Part shown: in pieces, positions 44,287 to 57,298 of the stretch
Layout: each line of letters starts with the position of its first letter
Numbering within the stretch: the first letter of the stretch is position 1
Assembly (NCBI RefSeq): GCF_005048205.1
Contig: NZ_SUMF01000019.1
Span: 1 to 64,000 of the forward strand
Source of the DNA: Chitiniphilus eburneus
GTDB taxonomy: Bacteria > Pseudomonadota > Gammaproteobacteria > Burkholderiales > Chitinibacteraceae
Length of the DNA: 64,000 bases
Direction: 5' to 3'
Program-made: the position numbers and the translations under genes
Notes under the pieces: generated by a model
Told to the model about the DNA's origin: nothing
Seen by the model: only the letters and a program-made list of their open reading frames with translations
Databases searched by the model: none

Positions 44287-45456
44287 ATGACGGTCGAACT
44301 ATCGGCCTCTGCCAACGGCAGGGGACAACGCCTCCGGGCCGCGCGGGTATTGACCACGCAAGGCTGGCTGGAAGGCGGCGTGGTGCATCTCGATGCCGTG
44401 GGGCGTATTGCCGCGGTGACGGGGGGCGCGTTCGACCGCGACCTGGGCGAACACTGGCTGCTGCCCGCGCTGGTGGACAGCCACGTACACGGCGCTGTCG
44501 GCTGCGACGTGATGGATGCTACCCACGAAGCGCTGGACAGGATGTCCGCCCACTTCGCGCAATACGGCGTCGGTGCCTTCGCCCCGACCACCGTCACCGC
44601 GCCGGTGCCCGCCATCGAGGCCGCCATCGCCCAGGTGCGCGACAGCCGGCGCCACGGCGTGAGTGGCGCCGAGATCGTCGGCACTTACCTGGAGGGCCCG
44701 TACTTCACCGCCAAATGCTGCGGCGCCCACCCGGTGCCGCTGATGCGCCCCATCGACCTGGACGAAATCGCGCGCTGGCACGCGCTGGCCGACGGCACGC
44801 TCAACACCGTTGCCCTGGCCGCCGAGCTGCCTGGTGCCGATGCCGCCATCGCCTGGCTGCGTGCCCACGGTGTGCGGGTACTGATCGGGCATTCCGACGC
44901 CAGCTACGACGAAACCGTGGCCGCCATGCTGGCCGGTGCGCGCGGCGTGGTGCACTGCTACAACGGCATGCGCGGGTTGCATCATCGCGACCCTGGCGTG
45001 GTCGGCGCCGGCTTTACCCGGCCCGAAGCCGATGTCGAACTGATCGCCGATGGCCATCACGTCCACCACGCCGCCGCACAGATTGCACTGACCTGTGCTG
45101 GCGAGGAACGCCTGATCCTGATCACCGACGCCATGCGCGCCACTGGCATGCCCGATGGCCCCTACCGCCTGGGCGAACTGACAGTGCAGATGCACGCCGG
45201 CGTGGTCCGCACCGAGGCCGGCGGCCTGGCCGGCAGTACCCTGCACCTGATCGACGCGGTGAAACACGCCATGCGCTGGTTCGGCCTGCCCCTGGAACGT
45301 GCCTGGCCCCTCGCCAGCCGCAACCCCGCCCGCGCCCTGCGCCGGCCGGACCTGGGCGGCATCGCGCCAGGGCAGACAGCCAGCCTGGTGGCGGTGACGC
45401 CGGACCTGACAGTGAAAGGGACCTGGGTAAAGGGAAGGGTGGTGTTCGAGGCTTAG
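44287..45456 (+). CDS. agaA: N-acetylgalactosamine-6-phosphate deacetylase
   Basis: A 389-aa amidohydrolase of the NagA/AgaA family. Metal and catalytic residues: DSHVHGAVG (His66, His68), YLEGPYF (Glu137), LIGHSDAS, CYNGMRGLHHRDPG, and the catalytic Asp in LITDAMRATG. AgaA removes acetate from N-acetylgalactosamine-6-phosphate to give the AgaS substrate. NagA for N-acetylglucosamine-6-phosphate is the close alternative; the operon argues for AgaA. GGGAAGGAG precedes the ATG at 44287. Last gene of the operon. Confidence 0.92.
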   Translation: MTVELSASANGRGQRLRAARVLTTQGWLEGGVVHLDAVGRIAAVTGGAFDRDLGEHWLLPALVDSHVHGAVGCDVMDATHEALDRMSAHFAQYGVGAFAPTTVTAPVPAIEAAIAQVRDSRRHGVSGAEIVGTYLEGPYFTAKCCGAHPVPLMRPIDLDEIARWHALADGTLNTVALAAELPGADAAIAWLRAHGVRVLIGHSDASYDETVAAMLAGARGVVHCYNGMRGLHHRDPGVVGAGFTRPEADVELIADGHHVHHAAAQIALTCAGEERLILITDAMRATGMPDGPYRLGELTVQMHAGVVRTEAGGLAGSTLHLIDAVKHAMRWFGLPLERAWPLASRNPARALRRPDLGGIAPGQTASLVAVTPDLTVKGTWVKGRVVFEA

Positions 45457-45590
45457 GGCAAACGATATCGCCCAACCCGGTTGCGCGTAGCTTGCCGGCC
45501 TCGAGGGCGGGCAAAACCTCGGGCTTCGGTGACTGCGATCCTATTTAGCAGAATTCGTGCGAGTCGCTCGACAATAAAGAAATGGCTATG

Positions 45591-45616
45591 AAAAAAGCTC
45601 CGGAAGGAGCTTTTTT
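45591..45616. terminator. Bidirectional terminator between aga operon and gyrB
   Basis: AAAAAAGCTCC (45591-45601), GGAA loop, GGAGCTTTTTT (45606-45616). Placed between convergent agaA and gyrB, it can end both transcripts. Confidence 0.92.
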
Positions 45617-45686
45617 CATTACCACCGACACCAATTTTTCATTTATTTGGCACAGTTTTCACTTTTCATGCCACCCGACAACAACA

Positions 45687-49300
<3,614 letters not shown>

Positions 49301-49403
49301 CGTGATGAATCCGCAAAGAAGTTAAACAGAGGGATGTTACCCGATTCGGGCCATGCTTTCGACTCGCACTCCGGCGCTGCCGGGGGCGATCCCGCGCGGC
49401 GGG

Positions 49404-50816
49404 TCAGCTACGCAGCATTTGCAGCAGCACGCCGTACTGGTGGGCTAGTTCGGTATCGTTCTGTCGCAGGTCTTCGATGGTGCGACAGGCGTGCAGGACG
49501 GTGGTGTGATCGCGTCCGCCGAAGGCTTCGCCCACGGCGGGCAGGCTCATCTGGGTGAGTTCCTTGGTCAGCGCCATGGCGATCTGGCGCGGACGGGCGA
49601 TGTCGCGGGTGCGCTTCTTGGAGTGCATGTCCGCAACCTTGATCTTGTAGTAGTCGGCCACCGTCTTCTGGATATTCTCGACCGAGATCTGCCGGTTGCC
49701 GGCAGCCAGGATGTCGCGCAGCGCTTCCTTGGCGGCTTCCAGCGTCAGCGGCTGGTTGGTGAAGCGGGCGTAGGCCAGCACGCGCTTGAGCGCACCTTCC
49801 AGTTCGCGCACGTTGGAGCGGATGTTCTTGGCAACGAAGAACGCCACGGTGGAATCGAGCTTGAAGTTCTCGCGCTCTGCCTTTTTCATCAGGATCGCCA
49901 CGCGCATTTCCAGTTCGGGTGGCTCGATTGCCACCGTCAGCCCCCAGGAGAAACGACTGGTCAGACGTTCCTGCAAACCATCGATTTCCTTGGGGTAGCG
50001 ATCCGAGGTGATGATGATTTGCTTGTGCGCTTCGACCAGGGCATTGAAGGCGTAAAAGAATTCTTCCTGTGTCTTGTCCTTGCCGACAAAGAACTGGATG
50101 TCGTCGATCAGCAGCAGGTCCAGCGAATGGTAGTAACGCTTGAATTCGTCGAACGCCTTGTGCTGGTAGGCCTTGACCACGTCCGCAACATATTTTTCGG
50201 CGTGGATGTAGCGGATCTTGGTCTGCGGCTTGCGCTGGTGCACCAGGTTGCCGATCGCCTGGATCAAGTGGGTCTTGCCCAGGCCGACGCCGCCGTAGAC
50301 GAACAGTGGGTTGTAGCTGACGCCGGGGTTCTCGGCCACCTGTTCGGCGGCGGCGCGCGCCAGTTGGTTGGCCTTGCCGGTAACCAGTGTTTCGAACGTG
50401 AAATTGGGGTTGAGGCGCGTGGTTTCGTGGTTGGCCGCGGCGGCGGCCAGCGCCGGCCGGGCCGCTGCTGCGGCGCTCGGGGCGAAGCTCTGGATCGTCT
50501 GGATGGCGGGGCGCGCGGCCGGGGTGGCTGGCGCGGCAGGTTGCGGTGCTGGCGGGGCCTTGCGCGCGGCGCTGCCTACTTTCAGTTCGATGCTCGGGGC
50601 TTCACCGTCGAAGAAGGTGCTGGCGGCTTCTTCGATCAGGCCCATGTAACGATCACGGATGAATTGCAGGAAAATCTGGTTGGGGACGATCAGGCTCAGC
50701 GCGTCGCCGTTGGCCTCGGCGACCAGGGGCCGGATCCAGATGCGGAACTGGTCCGCGCCCAGACGCTCTTCGAGCGTTGCCAGGCAGTGCGACCAACAGT
50801 TTTCCAGTACGGACAT
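49404..50816 (-). CDS. dnaA: Chromosomal replication initiator DnaA
   Basis: A 470-aa initiator ATPase. Domain I (~1-80), an Ala/Pro-rich linker (~85-130), AAA+ domain with Walker [10 protein letters not shown] (175-183) and Walker [10 protein letters not shown], and the C-terminal DNA-binding signature [26 protein letters not shown] (split across ~412-437). It melts oriC at DnaA boxes. One perfect box lies 139 bp upstream of its start (50955-50963), consistent with autoregulation. Confidence 0.98.
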   Translation of the reverse strand: MSVLENCWSHCLATLEERLGADQFRIWIRPLVAEANGDALSLIVPNQIFLQFIRDRYMGLIEEAASTFFDGEAPSIELKVGSAARKAPPAPQPAAPATPAARPAIQTIQSFAPSAAAAARPALAAAAANHETTRLNPNFTFETLVTGKANQLARAAAEQVAENPGVSYNPLFVYGGVGLGKTHLIQAIGNLVHQRKPQTKIRYIHAEKYVADVVKAYQHKAFDEFKRYYHSLDLLLIDDIQFFVGKDKTQEEFFYAFNALVEAHKQIIITSDRYPKEIDGLQERLTSRFSWGLTVAIEPPELEMRVAILMKKAERENFKLDSTVAFFVAKNIRSNVRELEGALKRVLAYARFTNQPLTLEAAKEALRDILAAGNRQISVENIQKTVADYYKIKVADMHSKKRTRDIARPRQIAMALTKELTQMSLPAVGEAFGGRDHTTVLHACRTIEDLRQNDTELAHQYGVLLQMLRS

Positions 50817-50954
50817 GGCTTGGGTTTCTTCGGCGGTGCCACCCCGACAGGGAATAAAAGGCCGGCCATCGGCAGGCTGCGCTGCGGGATGGGGGCGGAT
50901 TGTCGGCGGGGTGTGGTGGGGGTAAGAGGGGGATTCTAATCGCTCGGGACAAAG

Positions 50955-50963
50955 TTATCCACA
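50955..50963 (+). promoter_or_regulatory. DnaA box (putative oriC/dnaA control region)
   Basis: TTATCCACA is a perfect DnaA box in the dnaA-rpmH gap, which commonly holds oriC or the dnaA promoter. I find only this one clear box in 50817-51058, and the AT-rich stretch (51001-51040) is short. The origin may be here or close by; the box count is low for a full oriC. Confidence 0.6.
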
Positions 50964-50994
50964 AGCACGGCCGGTCGTTGCGCTTGCGCACTGG

Positions 50995-51023
50995 TTGACA
51001 TTGACTTCTTTTGATTGTGTAAT
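50995..51023 (+). promoter_or_regulatory. Sigma-70 promoter of rpmH
   Basis: TTGACA at 50995-51000, a 17-bp spacer, and TGTAAT at 51018-51023 (five of six consensus bases). The position 36 bp before the rpmH ATG suits a highly expressed ribosomal protein gene. Confidence 0.8.
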
Positions 51024-51058
51024 TAACGGTTTACTTAGTCCGGCCAGGAATACAGAAC

Positions 51059-51193
51059 ATGAAGCGTACTTTTCAACCCTCCGTTATCCGTCGCAAGCGC
51101 ACCCATGGCTTTCGCGCCCGCATGAAGACCCGTGGCGGCCGCGCCGTGCTGAACGCACGTCGCAGCAAGGGCCGCGCCCGCCTCGGCGTTTAA
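51059..51193 (+). CDS. rpmH: 50S ribosomal protein L34
   Basis: A 44-aa basic ribosomal protein: [20 protein letters not shown] at the N-terminus, then [18 protein letters not shown], the invariant L34 pattern. CAGGAA precedes the ATG. First gene of the conserved rpmH-rnpA-yidD-yidC-mnmE series leading away from dnaA. Confidence 0.98.
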   Translation: MKRTFQPSVIRRKRTHGFRARMKTRGGRAVLNARRSKGRARLGV

Positions 51194-51244
51194 CCGCTTT
51201 AGCGCGCCGTGGCCGGCGCTGGCCGCTATCGGTACACGCGGGCG

Positions 51245-51592
51245 ATGCGCCTGTTGAAAACGGATGAGTACTCATCCGTTTTTAATTTGCGCTGTTCCGT
51301 CGGTAACGACTTCTTCCAGGTACTGGGCCGTCCCAACGGGATGGACGGTGCCCGGCTGGGCGTCGTCGTCGGGCGGCGTACCGACCGTCGGGCCGTCGGG
51401 CGCAACTACATCAAGCGCACCGTGCGCGAGCTGTTTCGACACGAGGCCGTCCAGTTGGCCGGCATCGACCTCGTGGTCCGCCCGCGCCGCGCTTTCGGCC
51501 GCGCCGAAGGCGCCGCCGCGCGCGCGGCGCTGGCGCAGTTGTTCCGGCGCATCCGGGGACGCTTTCCCCTACCGGGCGGCGCCGATGTGTAG
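51245..51592 (+). CDS. rnpA: Ribonuclease P protein component
   Basis: A 115-aa protein that supports the RNase P RNA in tRNA 5' maturation. [16 protein letters not shown] opens the family; the RNR signature is [15 protein letters not shown] (~53-67). An in-frame GTG at 51209 would add 12 residues but is not family-like. Ends overlapping yidD. Confidence 0.94.
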   Translation: MRLLKTDEYSSVFNLRCSVGNDFFQVLGRPNGMDGARLGVVVGRRTDRRAVGRNYIKRTVRELFRHEAVQLAGIDLVVRPRRAFGRAEGAAARAALAQLFRRIRGRFPLPGGADV

Positions 51593-51842
51593 CCGCTGTA
51601 TGGCCGGCTCCCTATCCGGCCAGCCAGGCCTTGGCGCCCGCAGCGCGATGGCGTTGCTGAAACTTTATCAGTGCACCATCAGTCCGCTGCTGGGCCCTCG
51701 CTGCCGTTTCACCCCCAGCTGTTCGCAGTACGCCGTCGAAGCGTTCGCCAAATATGGCGTGCGTAAAGGCGGGTGGCTTACAATCCGCCGTCTTTGTCGC
51801 TGCCACCCTTGGGGTGGGAGTGGCCCGGACCCCGTTCCCTGA
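51585..51842 (+). CDS. yidD: Membrane protein insertion efficiency factor YidD
   Basis: The family core is [28 protein letters not shown], then [23 protein letters not shown], with its three conserved Cys. It assists YidC in membrane protein insertion. The start is uncertain: ATG at 51585 overlaps rnpA and gives 85 aa with an unusual Cys-rich leader, while ATG at 51648 gives 64 aa starting right at the core. The stop lies 17 bp before yidC. Confidence 0.88.
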   Translation: MCSRCMAGSLSGQPGLGARSAMALLKLYQCTISPLLGPRCRFTPSCSQYAVEAFAKYGVRKGGWLTIRRLCRCHPWGGSGPDPVP

Positions 51843-51859
51843 TCGTTCCCGAGCCCACG

Positions 51860-53569
51860 ATGGATTCCAAGCGACTTATCCTGTTCATCGCGCTGTCCTT
51901 CGGCATTCTCTTCTTCTGGCAGAAGTGGATGTCGCAGCGCTTCCCGCAGCCGGCCAATGCGCCCACTGCTTCCGCTCCCGCCGGTTCCGACCTGCCTTCC
52001 GCCGCGCCACGCGCTGCGGGTGCTGGCGCTGCCGCCTCGAGTGCCGCCCCCGATACCGGCCGCCTGCAATCGGGCGAACGCATCCACGTGAAGACCGACC
52101 TGTACGACGCGCAGATCGACAGCGTCGGTGGCGACCTGCGTCGCGTTGCGCTGCTCAAGCACGGCATGCCGGGCGAGCCGAACAAACCGTTCGTGATGCT
52201 CACCGACGGTAAGGATCATGTGTATGTGGCGCAGACCGGCCTGCTGGGCGAAGGGCTGCCCACGCACAAGGCGGTGTTTACGGCCGAACAGCGCGAATAC
52301 GCGCTGGCTCCTGGCCAAAATGCGCTGAGCGTGCGTCTGACCGCCGCCGGCCCGGCTGGCGTGCAGATCGCCAAGGTGTACACCTTCCATCGCGGCCAGT
52401 ACCTGGTCGATGTGAAGTACGAGATCGTCAACGGCGGTAGCAAACCGCTGACCGCCTCGGCCTACTATCGTCTGCTGCGCGACGGCCAGACCGACAACCC
52501 CGGTTTCTTCGGCGCGCATACCTTCACCGGCCCGGCAATCTATACCGAGGCCGGCAAGTTCCAGAAGGCCGATTTCGCCAAGCTGGACAAGGGCACGGCC
52601 GAATACGTCAAGGCGGCCAAGGATGGCTGGGTCGCGATGATCCAGCATTACTTCGCCAGCGCCTGGGTGGCCTCGCCCAAGGGGCAGCCCTCGCTCTGCG
52701 GCCCGCGTGATTGCCGCTATGAAATGAAGCGTTTGTCCGACGGTCTGTATTCGGCCGGCGTGATTGTCGATCTGCCCACCATTGCCGCTGGCGGCAAGTT
52801 CGACGCCAGCATGCCGCTGTTCGTCGGCCCGCAGGAAACCCGCATCCTGGATCAGGTGGCCCCTGGCTTCGATCTGATCAAGGACTACGGCATCTTCACG
52901 ATCTTCTCCAAGCCGTTGTTCTGGGTGCTGGACCAGATCCACAAGGTAGTCGGCAACTGGGGCTGGGCCATCATCCTGCTCACCGTGCTGATCAAAGCCG
53001 TGTTCTACCCGCTGGCCGCCACGTCGTACCGTTCCATGGCCCGCATGCGCAAGCTGGCGCCGCGCATGGAGCAGCTCAAGGAGCGGCACGGCGACGACAA
53101 GGTGAAGTTCCAGCAGGCCGTGATGGAGATGTACAAGACCGAGAAGGTCAACCCGCTCGGCGGCTGCCTGCCGATGCTGGTGCAGATTCCCATCTTCATT
53201 GCGCTGTACTGGGCGCTGATCGCCGCGGTGGAGTTGCGCCAGGCGCCGTGGATGTTCTGGATCCACGATCTGTCGGTGAAAGACCCGTACTTCGTGCTGC
53301 CGATCCTGATGGCGGTCTCGATGTACATCCAGACCAGCCTGTCGCCGCCGCCGCCCGATCCGATGCAGGCCAAGATGATGAAGATCATGCCGCTGGCCTT
53401 CAGCGTGTTCTTCCTGTTCTTCCCGGCTGGCCTCGTGCTGTACTACGTCGTGAACAACGTGCTGTCGATCCTGCAACAGTGGTGGATCACGCGCGGCATC
53501 GACAACGAGGACAAACAGGCCAAGACGGACAAGCCCAAGAAGCCCGCGCCGCCGAAGAAGCCAGCCTGA
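51860..53569 (+). CDS. yidC: Membrane protein insertase YidC
   Basis: A 569-aa inner-membrane insertase/foldase. An N-terminal transmembrane segment (LILFIALSFGILFFW) is followed by a large periplasmic beta domain (~65-340) and the five-helix C-terminal core (NWGWAIILLTVLIKAVFYPL, LGGCLPMLVQIPIFIALYW, MPLAFSVFFLFFPAGLVLYY), then a basic Lys/Pro tail. The proteobacterial form is complete. It inserts respiratory and other membrane proteins with or without SecYEG. Confidence 0.97.
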   Translation: MDSKRLILFIALSFGILFFWQKWMSQRFPQPANAPTASAPAGSDLPSAAPRAAGAGAAASSAAPDTGRLQSGERIHVKTDLYDAQIDSVGGDLRRVALLKHGMPGEPNKPFVMLTDGKDHVYVAQTGLLGEGLPTHKAVFTAEQREYALAPGQNALSVRLTAAGPAGVQIAKVYTFHRGQYLVDVKYEIVNGGSKPLTASAYYRLLRDGQTDNPGFFGAHTFTGPAIYTEAGKFQKADFAKLDKGTAEYVKAAKDGWVAMIQHYFASAWVASPKGQPSLCGPRDCRYEMKRLSDGLYSAGVIVDLPTIAAGGKFDASMPLFVGPQETRILDQVAPGFDLIKDYGIFTIFSKPLFWVLDQIHKVVGNWGWAIILLTVLIKAVFYPLAATSYRSMARMRKLAPRMEQLKERHGDDKVKFQQAVMEMYKTEKVNPLGGCLPMLVQIPIFIALYWALIAAVELRQAPWMFWIHDLSVKDPYFVLPILMAVSMYIQTSLSPPPPDPMQAKMMKIMPLAFSVFFLFFPAGLVLYYVVNNVLSILQQWWITRGIDNEDKQAKTDKPKKPAPPKKPA

Positions 53570-53601
53570 CCGGCAGCCGAAGCCCACTTCGGTTCGTAGA
53601 G

Positions 53602-53627
53602 ACGCCACCGCTTGCGGTGGCGTTTTT
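53602..53627 (+). terminator. Rho-independent terminator of yidC
   Basis: ACGCCACCG (53602-53610), CTTG loop, CGGTGGCGT (53615-53623) and a short T run. Confidence 0.85.
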
Positions 53628-53848
53628 CATCGTGGGAAGAAACCGTGGCGATTTGCCGTCAGCGGCCGCGCCACCGCTCGTGTACGCGATGTTGCAGTGC
53701 GGCACCGCGCTTGTGTTAGGCTGTCGCCCCGTTGTCCGCGCCCGCAACCTCCTTCGCGCTCCATCGCGCCCCCCGTACGGCAGCTTTTGTCGGGGTTTGA
53801 GTGGGTTTGCCGTGGCGTGCTGTTCCATCCTGATCGATGTTGTTGCTC

Positions 53849-55183
53849 ATGCCGTCTGTTGCTCCTCCCATTGTCGCCATCGCTACCGCCCCGGGTCGTG
53901 GGGGGGTTGGTGTCATCCGCATTTCCGGCAGCCGCCTGGAAACCATCGTCGAAGGCCTGATCGGCAGGCCGCTCACGTCGCGGCATGCCCATTTCGCCCG
54001 TTTTCGCGCGGCGGATACCTCGGCCATCGATGAAGGGCTGGCCATCTTCTTTCCCGGTCCGAATTCGTTTACCGGCGAGGATGTGCTGGAAATCCAGGGC
54101 CATGGCGGGCCGGTGGTGCTGGGCATGTTGCTGCGCCGCTGCATCGAACTGGGTGCGCGCCATGCCGAGCCCGGCGAGTTCAGCAAGCGCGCCTTCCTCA
54201 ACGGCAAGCTCGACCTGGCGCAGGCCGAGGCCGTCGCTGACCTGATCGATGCTCAGTCCGAAGCCGCCGCGCGATCCGCGCTCAAATCGCTGGACGGCGC
54301 GTTCTCGCTGGAGGTGCGTGCACTGGTCGATGCGCTGATCCATCTGCGCATGCTGGTCGAAGCCACGCTCGATTTCCCCGAGGAAGACATCGATTTCCTG
54401 AATGCCGCCGACGCACGCGGCCAACTGGGTGACCTCCAGGGCCAGTTGGCGCGCGTGCTGGCAACCGCCCGACAGGGCAAGCTGCTGCGCGAAGGCATGC
54501 ATGTCGTCCTGATCGGTCAGCCCAATGTTGGCAAATCCAGCCTGATGAATGCCCTGGCGGGCGAGGAGGTGGCCATCGTCACCGAGATCGCCGGTACCAC
54601 GCGCGACACGGTGCGCGAGCTGATCCAGCTTGATGGGGTGCCGGTGCACATCATCGATACCGCTGGGTTGCGCGCGACCGACGATGTGGTGGAGCGCATC
54701 GGCATCGAACGTACCTGGGGCGCCATCGCCAAGGCAGACCTGGCCTTGCTGCTGGTGGACAGCCGCGAAGGCGTCACCCAGCACGACCTGGACATCCTGG
54801 GCCGTCTGCCACGCGAGCTGCAGGTGCTGCGCGTGTTCAACAAGGTGGACCTGACCGGCGACGTGCCGGGCGATGTCGCACGCGACGTGGTGCATGTCTC
54901 GGCCAAGACCGGCGAAGGGCTGGATGCGTTGCGCCAGCGCCTGCTGCACCAGGTCGGCTGGTTCGGCGACCTCGATGGCGTATTCATCGCCCGTGAACGC
55001 CACCTGGATGCGATCCGCCGTGCCAGCGCCCATCTGGACCAGGCGCTGACGGCCTATGAGCAGGTGGAATTGTTCGCCGAGGAATTGCGGCTGGCGCAGA
55101 ACGTGCTCAGCGAAATCACCGGTGAGTTCACGTCGGACGATCTGCTGGGTGTGATTTTCAGCAAGTTCTGCATCGGCAAATGA
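53849..55183 (+). CDS. mnmE: tRNA modification GTPase MnmE
   Basis: A 444-aa tRNA wobble-uridine modification GTPase that works with MnmG. N-terminal folate-binding domain ([20 protein letters not shown]), internal G domain ([19 protein letters not shown]) and C-terminal FCIGK with the catalytic Cys. ATG at 53849 matches family starts; an in-frame ATG 12 bp earlier is possible. Separated from yidC by a terminator and a 279-bp gap in which I see no other gene. Confidence 0.96.
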   Translation: MPSVAPPIVAIATAPGRGGVGVIRISGSRLETIVEGLIGRPLTSRHAHFARFRAADTSAIDEGLAIFFPGPNSFTGEDVLEIQGHGGPVVLGMLLRRCIELGARHAEPGEFSKRAFLNGKLDLAQAEAVADLIDAQSEAAARSALKSLDGAFSLEVRALVDALIHLRMLVEATLDFPEEDIDFLNAADARGQLGDLQGQLARVLATARQGKLLREGMHVVLIGQPNVGKSSLMNALAGEEVAIVTEIAGTTRDTVRELIQLDGVPVHIIDTAGLRATDDVVERIGIERTWGAIAKADLALLLVDSREGVTQHDLDILGRLPRELQVLRVFNKVDLTGDVPGDVARDVVHVSAKTGEGLDALRQRLLHQVGWFGDLDGVFIARERHLDAIRRASAHLDQALTAYEQVELFAEELRLAQNVLSEITGEFTSDDLLGVIFSKFCIGK

Positions 55184-55201
55184 TGCGCACAGCGCCCGAT
55201 G

Positions 55202-55229
55202 AAAAACGCCGCGAACGCGGCGTTTTTTA
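55202..55229. terminator. Bidirectional terminator after mnmE
   Basis: AACGCCGCG (55205-55213), AA loop, CGCGGCGTT (55216-55224), flanked by A and T runs. It ends mnmE and also lies just beyond the convergent small secreted protein gene. Confidence 0.92.
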
Positions 55230-55243
55230 TTGCCCTGCCAGCC

Positions 55244-55606
55244 TTAAAACGTCGGTAGCAGCGGGTTGTTCTTGGGGGTGGGTAGCTTGCACAACGTTTC
55301 CGCCAGCGCGGTGGCGACCGGCGATGGCGTGCGGCCGCCGGTGATGTCGGTGCCGTTGGCGTCGAGCAGGCCGGTTTTCTTGCTTTCGCAATTGGCGAGG
55401 ACCGACAGGCCGGTGGGCTTGTTGGTGCCGTCTTCCTCCAGTTGATACGCGGGTGCCGCGCGCATCGGGCCGCTGCTGGTGGCTTCGGTGCGGTCGATGC
55501 AGTACGTGCGCTTGTTGCTGGACGATTGGTAGCAGGCCAGGTCCGGCGCGGCATGGGCTGCGGCAACGGTGGCGAGCATCAGGGCGAAAACCCCGGTCTT
55601 GATCAT
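55244..55606 (-). CDS. Small secreted hypothetical protein
   Basis: A 120-aa precursor with a clear signal peptide (MIKTGVFALMLATVAAAHA). The mature part has four Cys (LACYQSS, YCIDRTE, NCESKK, LCKLP), suggesting two disulfides in the periplasm. GGAG 6 bp upstream fixes the ATG at 55606. Family not recognised. Single gene ending at the shared terminator. Confidence 0.7.
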   Translation of the reverse strand: MIKTGVFALMLATVAAAHAAPDLACYQSSSNKRTYCIDRTEATSSGPMRAAPAYQLEEDGTNKPTGLSVLANCESKKTGLLDANGTDITGGRTPSPVATALAETLCKLPTPKNNPLLPTF

Positions 55607-55764
55607 GTGGGCTCCAGATAGGGAAGGTCGCATCCGCGCGGCCGGTCAGGGCGATATGGTAAGAACCTGCTCCGGCCGACGCAAGGCGCGTACGGCTGCA
55701 CGGATTGTCCCCGTTGGGGTTGGCGGCACTGGTGCGGCATCGCCGGCATCGGCATTATCCGCCC

Positions 55765-56550
55765 ATGCTTGCCGACCTGATTGCCTTTGTGCCACCCCAG
55801 TTATTGATTCTGTTGCCGCTTGCCTTTACGGCTGGTCTGGTGGACGCCGCCGTGGGCGGCGGCGGGCTGATCCTCGTACCGGGCCTGTTCGCCACGCTGC
55901 CGCGCGAGATTCCGGCCGCGCTGATGGGCACCAACAAGTTCGCCGCCATCATGGGCACCGCGTCGGCCACCTGGCGCTATGCGCGACAGGTGCGGCTGGA
56001 TTGGCATCTGCTCCTGCCCAGTGCGCTGGCGGCATTCTGCGGCGCCTATCTCGGTGCGCGTGCGATCCACCTGCTGCCGGGCAACGCGGTGCGACCGCTG
56101 GTGATCGTGCTGCTGGCGGTGATGCTGCTCTACACCTGGTTCAAACCCGCTTTCGGCAACCAGGATGCCGGTCGGCCGCTGACCCGGCGCGACCTCTACG
56201 TTGGGCTGGCGATCGGCACCGCCATCGGCTTTTACGATGGCTTCTTCGGGCCCGGCACCGGCTCGTTCCTGATCTTCCTGTTCATCCGTTTCTTCCACTT
56301 TGACTTCCTGCGCGCCTCGGCGTCGGCCAAGGTGGTCAACCTCGCCACCAACCTTGCTTCGCTGGTGTTCTTCATCCCGGCCAAGATGGTGATCTTTGGC
56401 CTGGCGATCCCGATGGCGCTGGCCAATATCGCTGGCGCGCAGGTCGGCAGCCGCATGGCGCTGCGTGGAGGGAATGCGTGGATTCGCAAGTTGTTTCTGG
56501 TGTTGGCGCTGGTGTTGCTGGCCAAGCTGACCTGGGACACCTTTAGCTGA
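55765..56550 (+). CDS. TauE/SafE family sulfite/anion exporter
   Basis: A 261-aa membrane protein of the TauE/SafE family. Glycine-rich loops in both halves (AGLVDAAVGGGGLILVPGLF and GFYDGFFGPGTGSFLIFLFIRF) and TNKFAAIMGTASATWRY are family hallmarks. Members export or import sulfonate-related anions. Start at 55765 excludes an Arg/His-rich upstream extension. Immediately followed by the tandem repeat array. Confidence 0.92.
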   Translation: MLADLIAFVPPQLLILLPLAFTAGLVDAAVGGGGLILVPGLFATLPREIPAALMGTNKFAAIMGTASATWRYARQVRLDWHLLLPSALAAFCGAYLGARAIHLLPGNAVRPLVIVLLAVMLLYTWFKPAFGNQDAGRPLTRRDLYVGLAIGTAIGFYDGFFGPGTGSFLIFLFIRFFHFDFLRASASAKVVNLATNLASLVFFIPAKMVIFGLAIPMALANIAGAQVGSRMALRGGNAWIRKLFLVLALVLLAKLTWDTFS

Positions 56551-56553
56551 GTT

Positions 56554-57132
56554 GGCGCATTCCGGACTCCGCTGACTGTGTTGTCCTGCGCTTGCCGTAC
56601 GATTTGTACTGTCTGCGCTTGGACGCCTTGCCAGCGGAGCCCGGAATGCGCCCTCAGGTAGGATGTGAAGCAGGTGCTCCGCTGGCTGTGTTGTCCTGCG
56701 CTTGCCGTACGATTTGTACTGTCTGCGCTTGGACGCCTTGCCAGCGGAGCCCGGAATGCGCCCTCAGGTAGGATGTGAAGCAGGTGCTCCGCTGACTGTG
56801 TTGTCCTGCGCTTGCCGTACGATTTGTACTGTCTGCGCTTGGACGCCTTGCCAGCGGAGCCCGGAATGCGCCCTCAGGTAGGATGTGAAGCAGGTGCTCC
56901 GCTGGCTGTGTTGTCCTGCGCTTGCCGTACGATTTGTACTGTCTGCGCTTGGACGCCTTGCCAGCGGAGCCCGGAATGCGCCCTCAAGGTGGGATGTGAA
57001 GCAGGTGCTGCGCTGGTTGTGTTGTCCTGCGCTTGCCGCACGATTTGTACTGTCTGCACTTGGACTCCTTGTCAGCGGAGCCCGGAATGCGCCCTCAAGG
57101 TAGGATGTGAGGCAGGTGCTGCGCTGGCTGTG
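56554..57132. repeat. Five-unit ~110-bp tandem repeat with long inverted ends
   Basis: Units begin at 56567, 56677, 56787 and 56897 (period 110) and at 57008 (period 111), with a partial sixth from 57119. Each unit carries CTCCGCTG near one end and CAGCGGAG about 65 bp later. At the first unit these extend to a 21-bp inverted pair (56554-56574 with 56632-56652, one mismatch), so each unit can fold as a large stem-loop. The array fills most of the 748 bp between the TauE and EVE genes. Open frames through it merely reflect the repetition. Confidence 0.92.
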
Positions 57133-57298
57133 AGGTTCATTAAGCGTCGTTCACTTTCTACTGCCCATATGACCTGTCCGACGCTTTGCGAAGTACCCGG
57201 AGCGCATTGCTGCCGGAATCCGGCCGGGAAGACGAGTGCCTCTTGCCAAGTGGGCAGCTTGGCCGCATCGTGGCGGCGCGACGAACATGGGGGCAGGC

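Noticed and set aside
49491-50939. A long plus-strand frame opposite dnaA
   Set aside because: Antisense shadow of dnaA with low-complexity Gly/Val/Asp-rich product and no ribosome site.
56567-57118. Possible CRISPR array
   Set aside because: The repeats are ~110 bp and directly adjacent, with no unique spacers.
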